NCBI GenBank assembly: GCA_001275005.1
Contig: JWZX01002966.1
Coordinates: 1-37,972, forward strand
Direction of reading: 5' to 3'
Length of the DNA: 37,972 bases
DNA from: Chrysochromulina tobinii
Lineage: Eukaryota > Haptophyta > Prymnesiales > Chrysochromulinaceae
A program made the position numbers and the translations under genes. Numbering within the stretch: the stretch's first letter is position 1; each line of letters opens with the position of its first letter. Of the stretch, positions 1 to 7,370 are shown in pieces. The notes below the pieces were generated by a model. That model saw only the letters and a list, made by a program, of their open reading frames with translations. It was not told the origin of the DNA and ran no database searches.

Positions 1-27
1 AACGTAAGCCGCGCAAGGCCAGCATAG

Positions 28-285
28 CCACCTTTGCCAACTCGCCCGCGGCGTGTGGCCCTAGCGGCTGAGGGACCTAAGGGCCGGTGCAAAGTGACGC
101 GAGCGAGAGAGGCCGCGTGGCCGCTCGCTCGTGTCGTCGCTGGCCTGCAAGCACGATCAGCCAAGCTCACGCTCCTGCGCGAGATGTGCGCGGAAGCGGC
201 CATGAAGGCGCCGGGCCCGACCCCAAAGGGGCAGCTCGCTGTGCCTGAGCGACTGAGCCTTGAGCATCGACAGAGCAACTCTTAA
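28..285 (+). CDS. Possible 3'-terminal exon of a gene entering from the left
   Basis: A short open frame ends with TAA at 283-285. Its codons are GC-rich at third positions, as in the real genes here, and the peptide is rich in Ala, Arg and Leu. An in-frame stop lies at 25-27, so if this is coding it must be an exon. Possible acceptors are the AG at 26-27 and the AG at 63-64 (CCCTAG). The window opens with AAC followed by GTAAGC, which looks like a splice donor at base 4; with the second acceptor it would give an intron of about 61 nt. No domain is recognised. This could be chance coding bias in GC-rich DNA, and the upstream exon is outside the window. Confidence 0.22.
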   Translation, partial: PPLPTRPRRVALAAEGPKGRCKVTRAREAAWPLARVVAGLQARSAKLTLLREMCAEAAMKAPGPTPKGQLAVPERLSLEHRQSNS

Positions 286-441
286 TCATGTTTGCGATCC
301 CGCGCGCAGGAGAATGAGACAGACATGATCGTGCGCTGCGGATAGAGGTAGACGCTCGAGCGTTGTATTGAGCATTCACATGTGTTTATCTCTTCTTGCG
401 AACGAGCCGGGACCTAACCGTAATCTGACGCAGAAGCAACC
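286..441. other. Intergenic, 5' flank of the helicase-associated-domain gene
   Basis: No gene is seen here. Just before the ATG at 442 a pyrimidine-rich stretch with CCTAAC and CTGACGCAG resembles a branch point and acceptor, so the next gene may have a small upstream exon that I cannot identify. Confidence 0.3.
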
Positions 442-1266
442 ATGCCAACCGCGTCTTTTGGCGTGCATCGCGTGCGTGGCAATGGCTGGGTCCCCTTTGC
501 CTCTGTCAAAATTGCGACACGATCTCTGCCCGCGCACATCGATTTGAGCGGACGCCGATCCTGCCCTGGCATCGCGACTGGTGTAAAGATCAAGTTGCCA
601 CCGTCCTTTCGTCCACCTCGGCCGCCAGACGTGGTACTCCCGTGGGCAGTGATGCTGCGGCATCTTCGCGATTATCACGCGCGCGAGGGTCACACCAACG
701 TGCCGCTTGAATACGAGTTCGTCGAGAAGGACGAGCTCGGCTATGAGGTGGATGGTCGGCGCATCCGATTGGGCGTTTGGCTGAGCAAGCAGTGGACCGA
801 GTGGCAGGCCAAGCGGCTTGCTCATCAGCGCACTGAGCGGCTTGCTGATGCGGGCGTCGATTGGGACGGACCGGCGCCGCCAGCAAGCGGCCTAGTGGGA
901 CCGAAATACAATGAAAGGAAATGGGACGTCGACAGAGAGGAGCAGCTAGCCGCCATCAATCCACGCCTCGCATTCGACGCATCGACGCCCGCGCACCAGA
1001 AGTGGATCGAGTACGAAGCGGGGCGAGATCCGCACACGCGACGATGGCGTAAGGAGCATGGGATTGTCACCACGCGGCCGAGGAGTGCTGGGCCGCACAC
1101 CCGCGCTCCTCTCACCATCGAGCAGTATGGCAGCGGGCCGGGCGCAGGCGTTCGAGCACGAGGGGTACCCCCCAGCCTCGGGCTGCAACTGTACGAGGCT
1201 GCGCGTAAGCTGACGGCCGAGCGTGCGAAGAGTAGGCAGCCTGGCGCTGTGACGATCCATCCGTAG
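442..1266 (+). CDS. Helicase-associated (HA) domain protein
   Basis: This 274-aa protein has one helicase-associated domain (Pfam HA type) at about residues 63-142. The evidence is the pattern W..ML..L..Y....GH.NVP, then a glycine- and arginine-bearing turn, LG.WLS.Q, and R...L...GVDW. HA domains are small helical modules, probably nucleic-acid binding, and are often tandemly repeated in protist and bacterial proteins. Here only one copy is visible and there is no helicase core. The remaining C-terminus is basic and unrecognised, with a short KWDVDREEQLAAINPRL segment after the domain. The ATG at 442 is the first in the frame. An intron-like acceptor just upstream means the N-terminus may be incomplete. 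Function beyond possible DNA or RNA binding is inference. Confidence 0.6.
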   Translation: MPTASFGVHRVRGNGWVPFASVKIATRSLPAHIDLSGRRSCPGIATGVKIKLPPSFRPPRPPDVVLPWAVMLRHLRDYHAREGHTNVPLEYEFVEKDELGYEVDGRRIRLGVWLSKQWTEWQAKRLAHQRTERLADAGVDWDGPAPPASGLVGPKYNERKWDVDREEQLAAINPRLAFDASTPAHQKWIEYEAGRDPHTRRWRKEHGIVTTRPRSAGPHTRAPLTIEQYGSGPGAGVRARGVPPSLGLQLYEAARKLTAERAKSRQPGAVTIHP

Positions 1267-1579
1267 GTCAGTAGGTGTTTCTTGATCAAGTGCGTCACGA
1301 TCGCTACATGTGCAACGCTAGCCGTTCCGTAGTCGTGAACGTTGAAGCCGCGTTACCTCCATGCGGAAGGTACGCGGTAGGTAACTTACGTAGTGTTTCG
1401 GGGCACGGGGGGGTGAAACGTGAACCGACGTGCGCTAGAGAGACGATATACGTGATCACCGATATACCCCTAGTAGCCACTAGTGAATACCGCGCTGGCG
1501 GTCGGGTGTTCCCTGCGCAGAGAGCCTGAGACCGGCAAGCCGGAAGAGTACGGTACAGTACCGGCGCTCTCCGCTCGTC
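1267..1579. other. Intergenic between converging genes
   Basis: No gene is seen. This is the shared 3' flank of the HA-domain gene (+) and the ABC1 gene (-). It holds a perfect 13-bp inverted repeat, CGGTACAGTACCG, at 1551-1563, just past the ABC1 stop codon, and a CCGGC-AAG-CCGG element at 1532-1543. Either could form a short hairpin in a 3' UTR. Confidence 0.4.
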
Positions 1580-4500
1580 TCACAGAAGGCCGCCGCTGGG
1601 CAGCCTCCAGCCGCCGCACTCTGTGTCTTCGAGTACGAGCTCCAGCAGACGCCGCGTCACTTCCCGCTTGGTCGAGAGCCGACTCACCGTGATTGCGACC
1701 CCGAGGCTGGCTGCAGGGATTGCGAATCCTACCGTGCCCCCAAGGCCGCGGTGGCCAAGGACGGTGGTCACGCCTGGCGAGGCGACGCCACTGCTGAGCT
1801 CGTCACTCATGCTCCTGATCGAACCGACTTGCATGCCCAGACCCCACTGCACAGGCTCGTCATCCAGCCAGCCGGCCGTTGGATCCGCGACCAGCCGGCG
1901 GCGGAGGGCCTCGTTCTTGCCGAGGGTGCGCCCACTTGCCAAGGCGGCGTAGAAGTTGGCGAGCGCGCGCGCCGAACCGAGCATCGCGCAGCCCGGCACG
2001 CCAGCCTCACGCACAGCGGCCGAGTTGAATGTCGCCGGGTTCATGAGCTGGGCAGGGCCTTGGAATCGTTCCCAGTCAATGGAGCCCGCGCTCACCGCAA
2101 ATGGATCGTTGGGGTCCGGAGGTCCTGAGCCGCTCGGAGTGCCCGCACTGACAGCGGGCTCATCGGGTGGCGAGGCGCTGCCCGCAAAGCCTTCCAAATT
2201 GGACATGTCGAGTTGAAGTTCCTGCATGAGCGTAGCGATCGAATGGCGTGCAACCTGCGCGGCCTCCTCTGGCGCCACCTTGAGACGCAGCTCGTGCCCG
2301 AGCTCCAGCGGCGTGCAGACGAGATCGGCGAGCAGGGCGTGCACGTCCGATCCACCGCTTGCCGCGCGCAGTAGCCCACTGAGCACCCAGCCCCAAGGGG
2401 CGCCTTCAAACTCACCAGTCGGTGCGCGCGCGCCAGCAGCACCGCCGCCAGTAGCGCCGTCGTGAGCAGCTGTAGCCACCGCCGCCGCTGCCGCTGCTGC
2501 TGCGCCGTCCAGGCTGGCAGCCGCCACGTACGCTTCCATCGCGGGTAGCTCGAGCAGCTGCCGGAGCCGCGCACGCTTGGGCATGAGCGCCGTCTTCGCG
2601 CCAGGGAGGCCGTGGCGAAGGAGCTGGGCGACGGTGAGGGCGCCCTTGCCACCAGCACTGAAGCCCGGCCACGTGGCGCTAATGGTCTCGTCGAGGCTGA
2701 GAACGCCACGCTCCACCTGAAGCAACACGAGCGCGGCGAGACACGGCGCGCCCGCCTGAAAGAGTTGGAACAGCGTGTTCGGCACAACGGGGCGCGGGTC
2801 GACAGGGCCCATGCGCCCCGCCGCCGCGTCCACGAGCGTGTGGCCGGACCGCACTACGCACACCTGGGCGCCGAGCAGCTCTCCCGAGTCGGAGAAGGCG
2901 TGAAGTAGCCTCAGCGTACGCTCGTGCAGGCTCGCCTTGGGCGCTGGGCGCAGAGTCGCCTTCAACGACGATGAGGCCGACCGAAACGACGACGGCTGAC
3001 CAACATGTAACCACCGTTGGCCAGCCGTTGCCGTGGTCGTGAGCGCCGTCGTGAGCAGCTGCGACGCCGCGTCCGCGAGGAGCGTTGCAGCGGCATGCTG
3101 TGCCATCGGGCGCATGAAAGGTACAGCGACCTCTAGGCGAGTGCATAGGCCTTGCAGCATCTCAAGCGCGCGGACGAAGAAGATGACCACGCCCGGCAGA
3201 GCCTCGACCGGCGGCTTCAGCCCCTGCTGCACGTGCTGTTTCGCCTCCTGAGAGTAGACCTTCTGACGTCGCATGTCATCCTCGAGCTTCTGGTTGAACT
3301 GATCGCGCGCTTCCTGTGCGTCCGCGCGGCTCTCGCGAAAGAGGAAGAGCAGGTCGCGGAAGACCTCGGTGGGCTCGATCTCCGCGGCGTTCATCACGAA
3401 GCCGAGCGCGAGCAGTGCGTGCAGCAGCAAGTCGCCATCGGGCTCCTCAAGCGAGTGGACCATCTGGCATAAGGCAATGCGCTCAGCGTAGTCGAGCCGC
3501 TTGCACAGCCCAAAATCAAGGAGCACGGGCACCGGACCGAGCTGCGGATCCAGATGCACGAGGAGGTTGCCCGCATGCGCATCCGCGTTGAAGCAGCCGT
3601 CACGGAACATCATAGCCGCCCACGCCTCGCACACGCGCATCACGAGCGTCTCGCAATGGACGCCCAGCCGGCGTAGCTCCGCGCCGTCCTTGAGGCTGTG
3701 CCCCTCGCAGAATTCCATCACGAGCACCCGCTCGTTCGTGAGCTCCTCAACCAGCTCGGGCACGGTGACCGGCACGCGCCCACCCTTGCCGAAGTTGCGG
3801 CGCACGTCGACGAGATTGGCGCGTTCCTGCCCAAAGTCGAGCTCCTTCTTGTGCTCCACGTTGATCTCCTTGATGATGGGCGCGAAGTCAAAGGTGGGCT
3901 CGAGCAGCGCGAGGAAGTAAGCGAGCACCTCCGACTGCGCCAGGTCCTGGAGCATCACCGGCGCGATGTCCCGATGCTGCACCTTCACCGCGACCTTGCG
4001 CGGCGGCGCTCCGCCGGGGCTCCTCAGCCAGCCGACGTGCACCTGCGCGATCGAGCCGCATGAGAGGCACGTGGGCTCGAGTGCCTCGAGCTGATCGGCT
4101 CCCGACGGGCCCCATGCCTCGGTGAGCGTGGCGAGCACCTCGGGGAGAGGCCTGGGCTCGTTCCGATCGAGGAGTGTGCTCAAGTGGCGCACTAGCGCCT
4201 CGGGCACGAGGTCGGAGCGGCTGGCAAGGTACTGGCCAAGCTTGAGGTAGAACCCGCCCAGTTTCGAGATGCGCCGGCAGAGGAGCGCCCCCAGCCATTC
4301 GTTAAAGGCCGCCATCGTCGCCGCGCGCGCTGCGGCCGACGCCTTGCGGCAGCGCCACAGTGTCACATACTTGTACTGGATCGCGATGTGAGCAAACAGT
4401 GCCGCCACGGCTACATAGCGTCGGAGCAGTTGGATGCGCCGCATCAGGGCGGGCGGGATCAGGGCACTGAACAGGGTGATGAGCGCGGTCGACACCACCA

Positions 4501-5641
4501 GCGCAGCAGCGAGCTGCGCCATGCGGCCCGTCAGCCCCATGCCAAGTGACACAGCGAGTGCTCCGACGCACGCTGCCCACGCGCGTTGGGAGCTTGCTGA
4601 GCTCGACTCGAGAGCCACGAGCGCCGACGCCTGTGCCTCGAGCCGCCCACGCAGCAGCAATGTCGAGAACCGTTCGGCGCGCAAGGCGGCGCTGGCAGCG
4701 TCGCGTCCGAGGTCGTCGGAGAGCTCTGGTGGCTCCTCCATGCCAAGAGACGAGCGGAGCGACGTTCTTGGTGATGAGAGGCCTGAGATGGAGGTGGTCT
4801 TATTGTTCGCGGTGGTCTTGTTGGCGGCGAGTGTGGTTGCCCAGGCCGTGGTGACGGCACTGGCAATAGGCGGTTGGTGCATGGCCGCATCATCGAGAAA
4901 GGCGAGCAGGCAGCGCGGACCTAGCCCTGCCTGCGGCGAACACGGCACGCGCTGCAGCACGGCCCGAAGATACTCTTCTATCTGCGCCGGCCGCTTGCGC
5001 AGCAGTTCGAGCGAGCCCGACCGTCGCATGTACGCTCGGGGCAACAGGGGCAGTGGGCGTTCATCGCCGCGGAGCAGGTGCTCGGTCTCATGACGGAGGC
5101 TGTCTTGCAGCGCACGCAGCTGGCTCCATCGGCGCACGACCATCCACGCAGCCGCCCCCTCGGAGATGCGGAGGGTGTAGACGCCGTGGCCGCCCTCTGG
5201 ATGGACCGCTGCATGAGTGACCCGCACCTGGACCGCCGACGGTGCTGGGGACGAGCTCTCGAAGCTCCGCAGCCAAGACTCCAGGCTGGTGCCCAGCCGG
5301 CGAAACCGGGTGAGGTTTCCGCGCTCCAGCACCACTTTTTTCTGCATGAAGGCCTTCACAACAGCCAGGCGTCCATCGGCAAGGTCGAACAGCGTGCCCA
5401 TGGAGACGCGGAGGCGTGCTTCTGCTTGGACTCGGGTTGTGGCAGGCGAACTCGCCGAGCGACGGACAAGTCGCTCTGTCACGCCGTCACGTAAATCCAC
5501 CAAGATTTGGTGCTCCTCAACCGCCTCCGTGTCAGCCACGATGATTTCGATGACCATGGCTGCTTCGCCGAGGGATGGCAATTCTTGAAGGCGGGCTGCC
5601 GCAGTGGACAGCCATGCGTCGAGCGAGGCAGAGGTAGCCAT
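1580..5641 (-). CDS. PX domain - ABC1/ADCK kinase-like - beta-lactamase-fold fusion protein
   Basis: A 1353-aa protein read from the ATG at 5641; the frame stays open upstream but has no earlier ATG. Residues 136-251 look like a PX phosphoinositide-binding domain (RRWSQL near 170, LPLLPRAY, KRPAQIEEYLR). Hydrophobic segments lie at about 356-395 and 405-422. An ABC1/ADCK (UbiB-type) atypical kinase domain spans about 455-760: KLGQ at 467-470, CGSIAQVH, VAVK with Lys553, ELDFGQE at 600-606, NADAHAGN at 685-692 and DFG at 709-711. Residues 916-1341 align with the serine beta-lactamase/LACTB fold, but the catalytic SxxK position reads QAGA (962-965) and the YxN region (near 1082) is lost. This part is probably catalytically dead. 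ABC1-beta-lactamase fusions are known in plants and algae. A membrane or organelle quinone/lipid-regulatory role is inferred from the ABC1 family. Confidence 0.85.
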   Translation of the reverse strand: MATSASLDAWLSTAAARLQELPSLGEAAMVIEIIVADTEAVEEHQILVDLRDGVTERLVRRSASSPATTRVQAEARLRVSMGTLFDLADGRLAVVKAFMQKKVVLERGNLTRFRRLGTSLESWLRSFESSSPAPSAVQVRVTHAAVHPEGGHGVYTLRISEGAAAWMVVRRWSQLRALQDSLRHETEHLLRGDERPLPLLPRAYMRRSGSLELLRKRPAQIEEYLRAVLQRVPCSPQAGLGPRCLLAFLDDAAMHQPPIASAVTTAWATTLAANKTTANNKTTSISGLSSPRTSLRSSLGMEEPPELSDDLGRDAASAALRAERFSTLLLRGRLEAQASALVALESSSASSQRAWAACVGALAVSLGMGLTGRMAQLAAALVVSTALITLFSALIPPALMRRIQLLRRYVAVAALFAHIAIQYKYVTLWRCRKASAAARAATMAAFNEWLGALLCRRISKLGGFYLKLGQYLASRSDLVPEALVRHLSTLLDRNEPRPLPEVLATLTEAWGPSGADQLEALEPTCLSCGSIAQVHVGWLRSPGGAPPRKVAVKVQHRDIAPVMLQDLAQSEVLAYFLALLEPTFDFAPIIKEINVEHKKELDFGQERANLVDVRRNFGKGGRVPVTVPELVEELTNERVLVMEFCEGHSLKDGAELRRLGVHCETLVMRVCEAWAAMMFRDGCFNADAHAGNLLVHLDPQLGPVPVLLDFGLCKRLDYAERIALCQMVHSLEEPDGDLLLHALLALGFVMNAAEIEPTEVFRDLLFLFRESRADAQEARDQFNQKLEDDMRRQKVYSQEAKQHVQQGLKPPVEALPGVVIFFVRALEMLQGLCTRLEVAVPFMRPMAQHAAATLLADAASQLLTTALTTTATAGQRWLHVGQPSSFRSASSSLKATLRPAPKASLHERTLRLLHAFSDSGELLGAQVCVVRSGHTLVDAAAGRMGPVDPRPVVPNTLFQLFQAGAPCLAALVLLQVERGVLSLDETISATWPGFSAGGKGALTVAQLLRHGLPGAKTALMPKRARLRQLLELPAMEAYVAAASLDGAAAAAAAAVATAAHDGATGGGAAGARAPTGEFEGAPWGWVLSGLLRAASGGSDVHALLADLVCTPLELGHELRLKVAPEEAAQVARHSIATLMQELQLDMSNLEGFAGSASPPDEPAVSAGTPSGSGPPDPNDPFAVSAGSIDWERFQGPAQLMNPATFNSAAVREAGVPGCAMLGSARALANFYAALASGRTLGKNEALRRRLVADPTAGWLDDEPVQWGLGMQVGSIRSMSDELSSGVASPGVTTVLGHRGLGGTVGFAIPAASLGVAITVSRLSTKREVTRRLLELVLEDTECGGWRLPSGGLL

Positions 5642-6054
5642 GTAAGTTTGCCACGAAATTTCCGAATCACAGCTTCCGAGAACGGAAGGGTAGCTTTTCA
5701 CAGCCAATGGTAACAATTCGACACCCAAGACACCGGACCGGCGTTTTCACACAAACTGAGCGATCTTGTCGCAGAGCTCCCCTGACTCTTTTGTGATAGT
5801 TTTCGACTCATGAATTTCATACATGCTTCACTGGTGTACTGGTTCTGGTACTGTACTTGAGTACAGTAGCTACGTTCGTAGTCGTCGTAGATGAGTTTTC
5901 GTGTACGTACGCTATGTTTTGAGTACCGATATGACGTTTGAAGCCCGAATGGTCCGCGTCTCTCTCTCTGTTCGTCCTCTGACGCCGGTGAGTGAGTAGC
6001 TGTAGGACCGGGTAGCTGACTGACTTTTTGACACGAAGGGACTGCGTGGCGTTT
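5642..6054. promoter_or_regulatory. ABC1 5' flank and 3' flank of the BMT5-like gene
   Basis: About 410 bp of lower-GC DNA with no gene. It should contain the ABC1 promoter, since ABC1 reads leftward from 5641. It holds a perfect inverted repeat with 9-bp arms, TACTGTACT at 5849-5857 and AGTACAGTA at 5860-5868, separated by TG. It also has several TAC/GTA-rich words (5870-5925) and a CT run near 5960. No clear TATA box is seen. Confidence 0.4.
5849..5868. repeat. Perfect 20-bp inverted repeat upstream of the ABC1 gene
   Basis: The arms TACTGTACT and AGTACAGTA are separated by two bases. The site lies about 210 bp upstream of the ABC1 ATG. Its CTGTAC/GTACAG core recurs in nearby intergenic DNA at about 1555, 7094 and 7188. 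It may bind a dimeric regulator; this is inference from symmetry. Confidence 0.7.
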
Positions 6055-6948
6055 TTATCGAGGAGCGTATTTACTGTGGCGCTGCTTCCATGCCTCCTTA
6101 TATGTTTGACCTGTTGGGCCGATGCGCAACTCCGGGTGCGCCTTGCGAAGCGCGGCGACCAGCTTAGCCTTCTCTTCCTCGGCAGTCAGCTTTTGAGGTG
6201 GCTCGAACAAAATGTAGGTCATCGAGGCCCCGCCTGGTGGCGGTCGATAGCCATGGTACTTGTCAGGCCGAAACTCGGTGCAGGCCTTGAGGCGCAGCCC
6301 GGCTATGTTGGCAATCTCGACGAGTTTCCACGTCGCCGCCTCCGCCGTGTGCGTGGTCACGTGGAGCTCGCCTGTGGCTTCCTTGAGCAACCGGCCGCTC
6401 AGCACAGACTTGAAGAGCCCCCGAAGCAGCGACTGATGCACTTCGACGCTGCTGTTGCTGGTGCTGCTGCAGCTGTCCGTGGCGGGAAAGTTGAAGACCA
6501 CTTTGTCAAACCCCTTCTTACCACCCACCGCGCTCGTATCAAGGGCGGTCGCGTCCACCTTGAATACGAGTTTCCCACCAAAAGCCTTGACCGTCTCGAG
6601 GTTGTCCTCTGCCTCCGGGTAGCTTGCGAGTGTACTCGACTCGCTTGCCAGAGAGGTGGCGGTGAGCTTTGGGCACTGCCCCCAACCGAGCGCCAGTGCG
6701 GCCGCGAATCCGAAGTCGCCCTCCCCAAGAAGCAGGATGCGCTCGCCGTCGCCGAGGGCGTTGCAGCTGCTTGCTGCCGCTGCACTCTGGATGGGCCGTT
6801 GAGTATCCGTCAAGTGCACAGATTGAGGCCTCCGTTTTTTGGCCTTTGTTTTTTGGCGCGATATGCCGCCGTGCGAATGCGCGCCCTTTGCCCGACTCTG
6901 TGCGTGCTCGCCGGCCCGGCCAGGGCCTCCGCGGCGGCCCTTCACCAT
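6055..6948 (-). CDS. BMT5-like 25S rRNA (uridine-N3) methyltransferase (DUF2431)
   Basis: The product is 297 aa from the ATG at 6948, preceded by an open frame without another ATG. After a basic N-terminus (about 1-45, with KAKKRRP) comes the SAM-binding motif ILLLGEGDFGFAAALA with GEGDFGF at 75-81. Then follow LTATSLAS, YPEAEDNL and the family signature FDKVVFNFPATD starting near 147. Members such as yeast Bmt5 methylate uridine in large-subunit rRNA, in the nucleolus. The C-terminus ends in a TYKEAWKQRHSKY stretch. An (AAGTC)6 microsatellite lies about 80 bp upstream of the start. The family call is firm; the exact target base is inferred from family members. Confidence 0.85.
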   Translation of the reverse strand: MVKGRRGGPGRAGEHAQSRAKGAHSHGGISRQKTKAKKRRPQSVHLTDTQRPIQSAAAASSCNALGDGERILLLGEGDFGFAAALALGWGQCPKLTATSLASESSTLASYPEAEDNLETVKAFGGKLVFKVDATALDTSAVGGKKGFDKVVFNFPATDSCSSTSNSSVEVHQSLLRGLFKSVLSGRLLKEATGELHVTTHTAEAATWKLVEIANIAGLRLKACTEFRPDKYHGYRPPPGGASMTYILFEPPQKLTAEEEKAKLVAALRKAHPELRIGPTGQTYKEAWKQRHSKYAPR

Positions 6949-7030
6949 GGATTCGGCTCTTGAACTCCGTGTAGGCTCGGCTTTTTGCCTCGTCGCCTCG
7001 AGCTTTCTCGCGGTAGAAGCGCGGTATACC

Positions 7031-7060
7031 AAGTCAAGTCAAGTCAAGTCAAGTCAAGTC
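7031..7060 (+). repeat. (AAGTC)6 microsatellite
   Basis: Six perfect copies of AAGTC are followed by a partial AAG. It lies upstream of the BMT5-like gene. A related TCACG/ACGTC tract sits in another divergent promoter at 25671-25703. Confidence 0.95.
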
Positions 7061-7085
7061 AAGCACCCCCGGGGAAGCGCTTGAA

Positions 7086-7226
7086 AGCGCCGCAGTACAG
7101 TGTGGTCCTGTTTTAACTTCACACACCTCTTGCCAGGAGTCATGCAAACGCGCCCCCTCGGAGACGCGCTTGCAGTCGATGAGCGCCGCTGTACTGTGTG
7201 GTCCTGTTTGTACTTAAGACACACAC
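7086..7226 (+). repeat. Pair of ~42-bp direct repeats with an inverted 8-bp core
   Basis: Copy 1 (7086-7126) and copy 2 (7182-7226) share AGCGCCG, then an 8-bp core, then TGTGGTCCTGTTT and a C/A-rich tail. The core is CAGTACAG in copy 1 and CTGTACTG in copy 2, exact reverse complements. Both copies lie in a divergent promoter region. Confidence 0.75.
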
Positions 7227-7370
7227 AGTTTCCATCACTCAACACCATTGCCATATCAGGCAAGTCTTCTTTCCGGTGCGAGACGCTCGTGGGGAGTCTT
7301 GCGTGGGCTCGACACCCTCTTCTGCAACACCCTCCTCACCCTCGGGCCTCGTGTCGCCCTCGGCTCCCCG

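Larger units (their letters stand above)
6949..7370. promoter_or_regulatory. Divergent intergenic region with direct repeats
   Basis: These 422 bp separate two divergently transcribed genes and should hold both promoters. They contain the (AAGTC)6 tract at 7031-7060 and an imperfect ~42-bp direct repeat at 7086-7126 and 7182-7226. Frames from both neighbouring genes run part-way into the region without an ATG, so the true starts could lie in small unseen exons. Confidence 0.5.

Noticed and set aside
7031-7060. AAGTC array as telomeric or CRISPR repeat
   Set aside because: Six short units with no spacers and no telomere-like G-run; it is a plain microsatellite.
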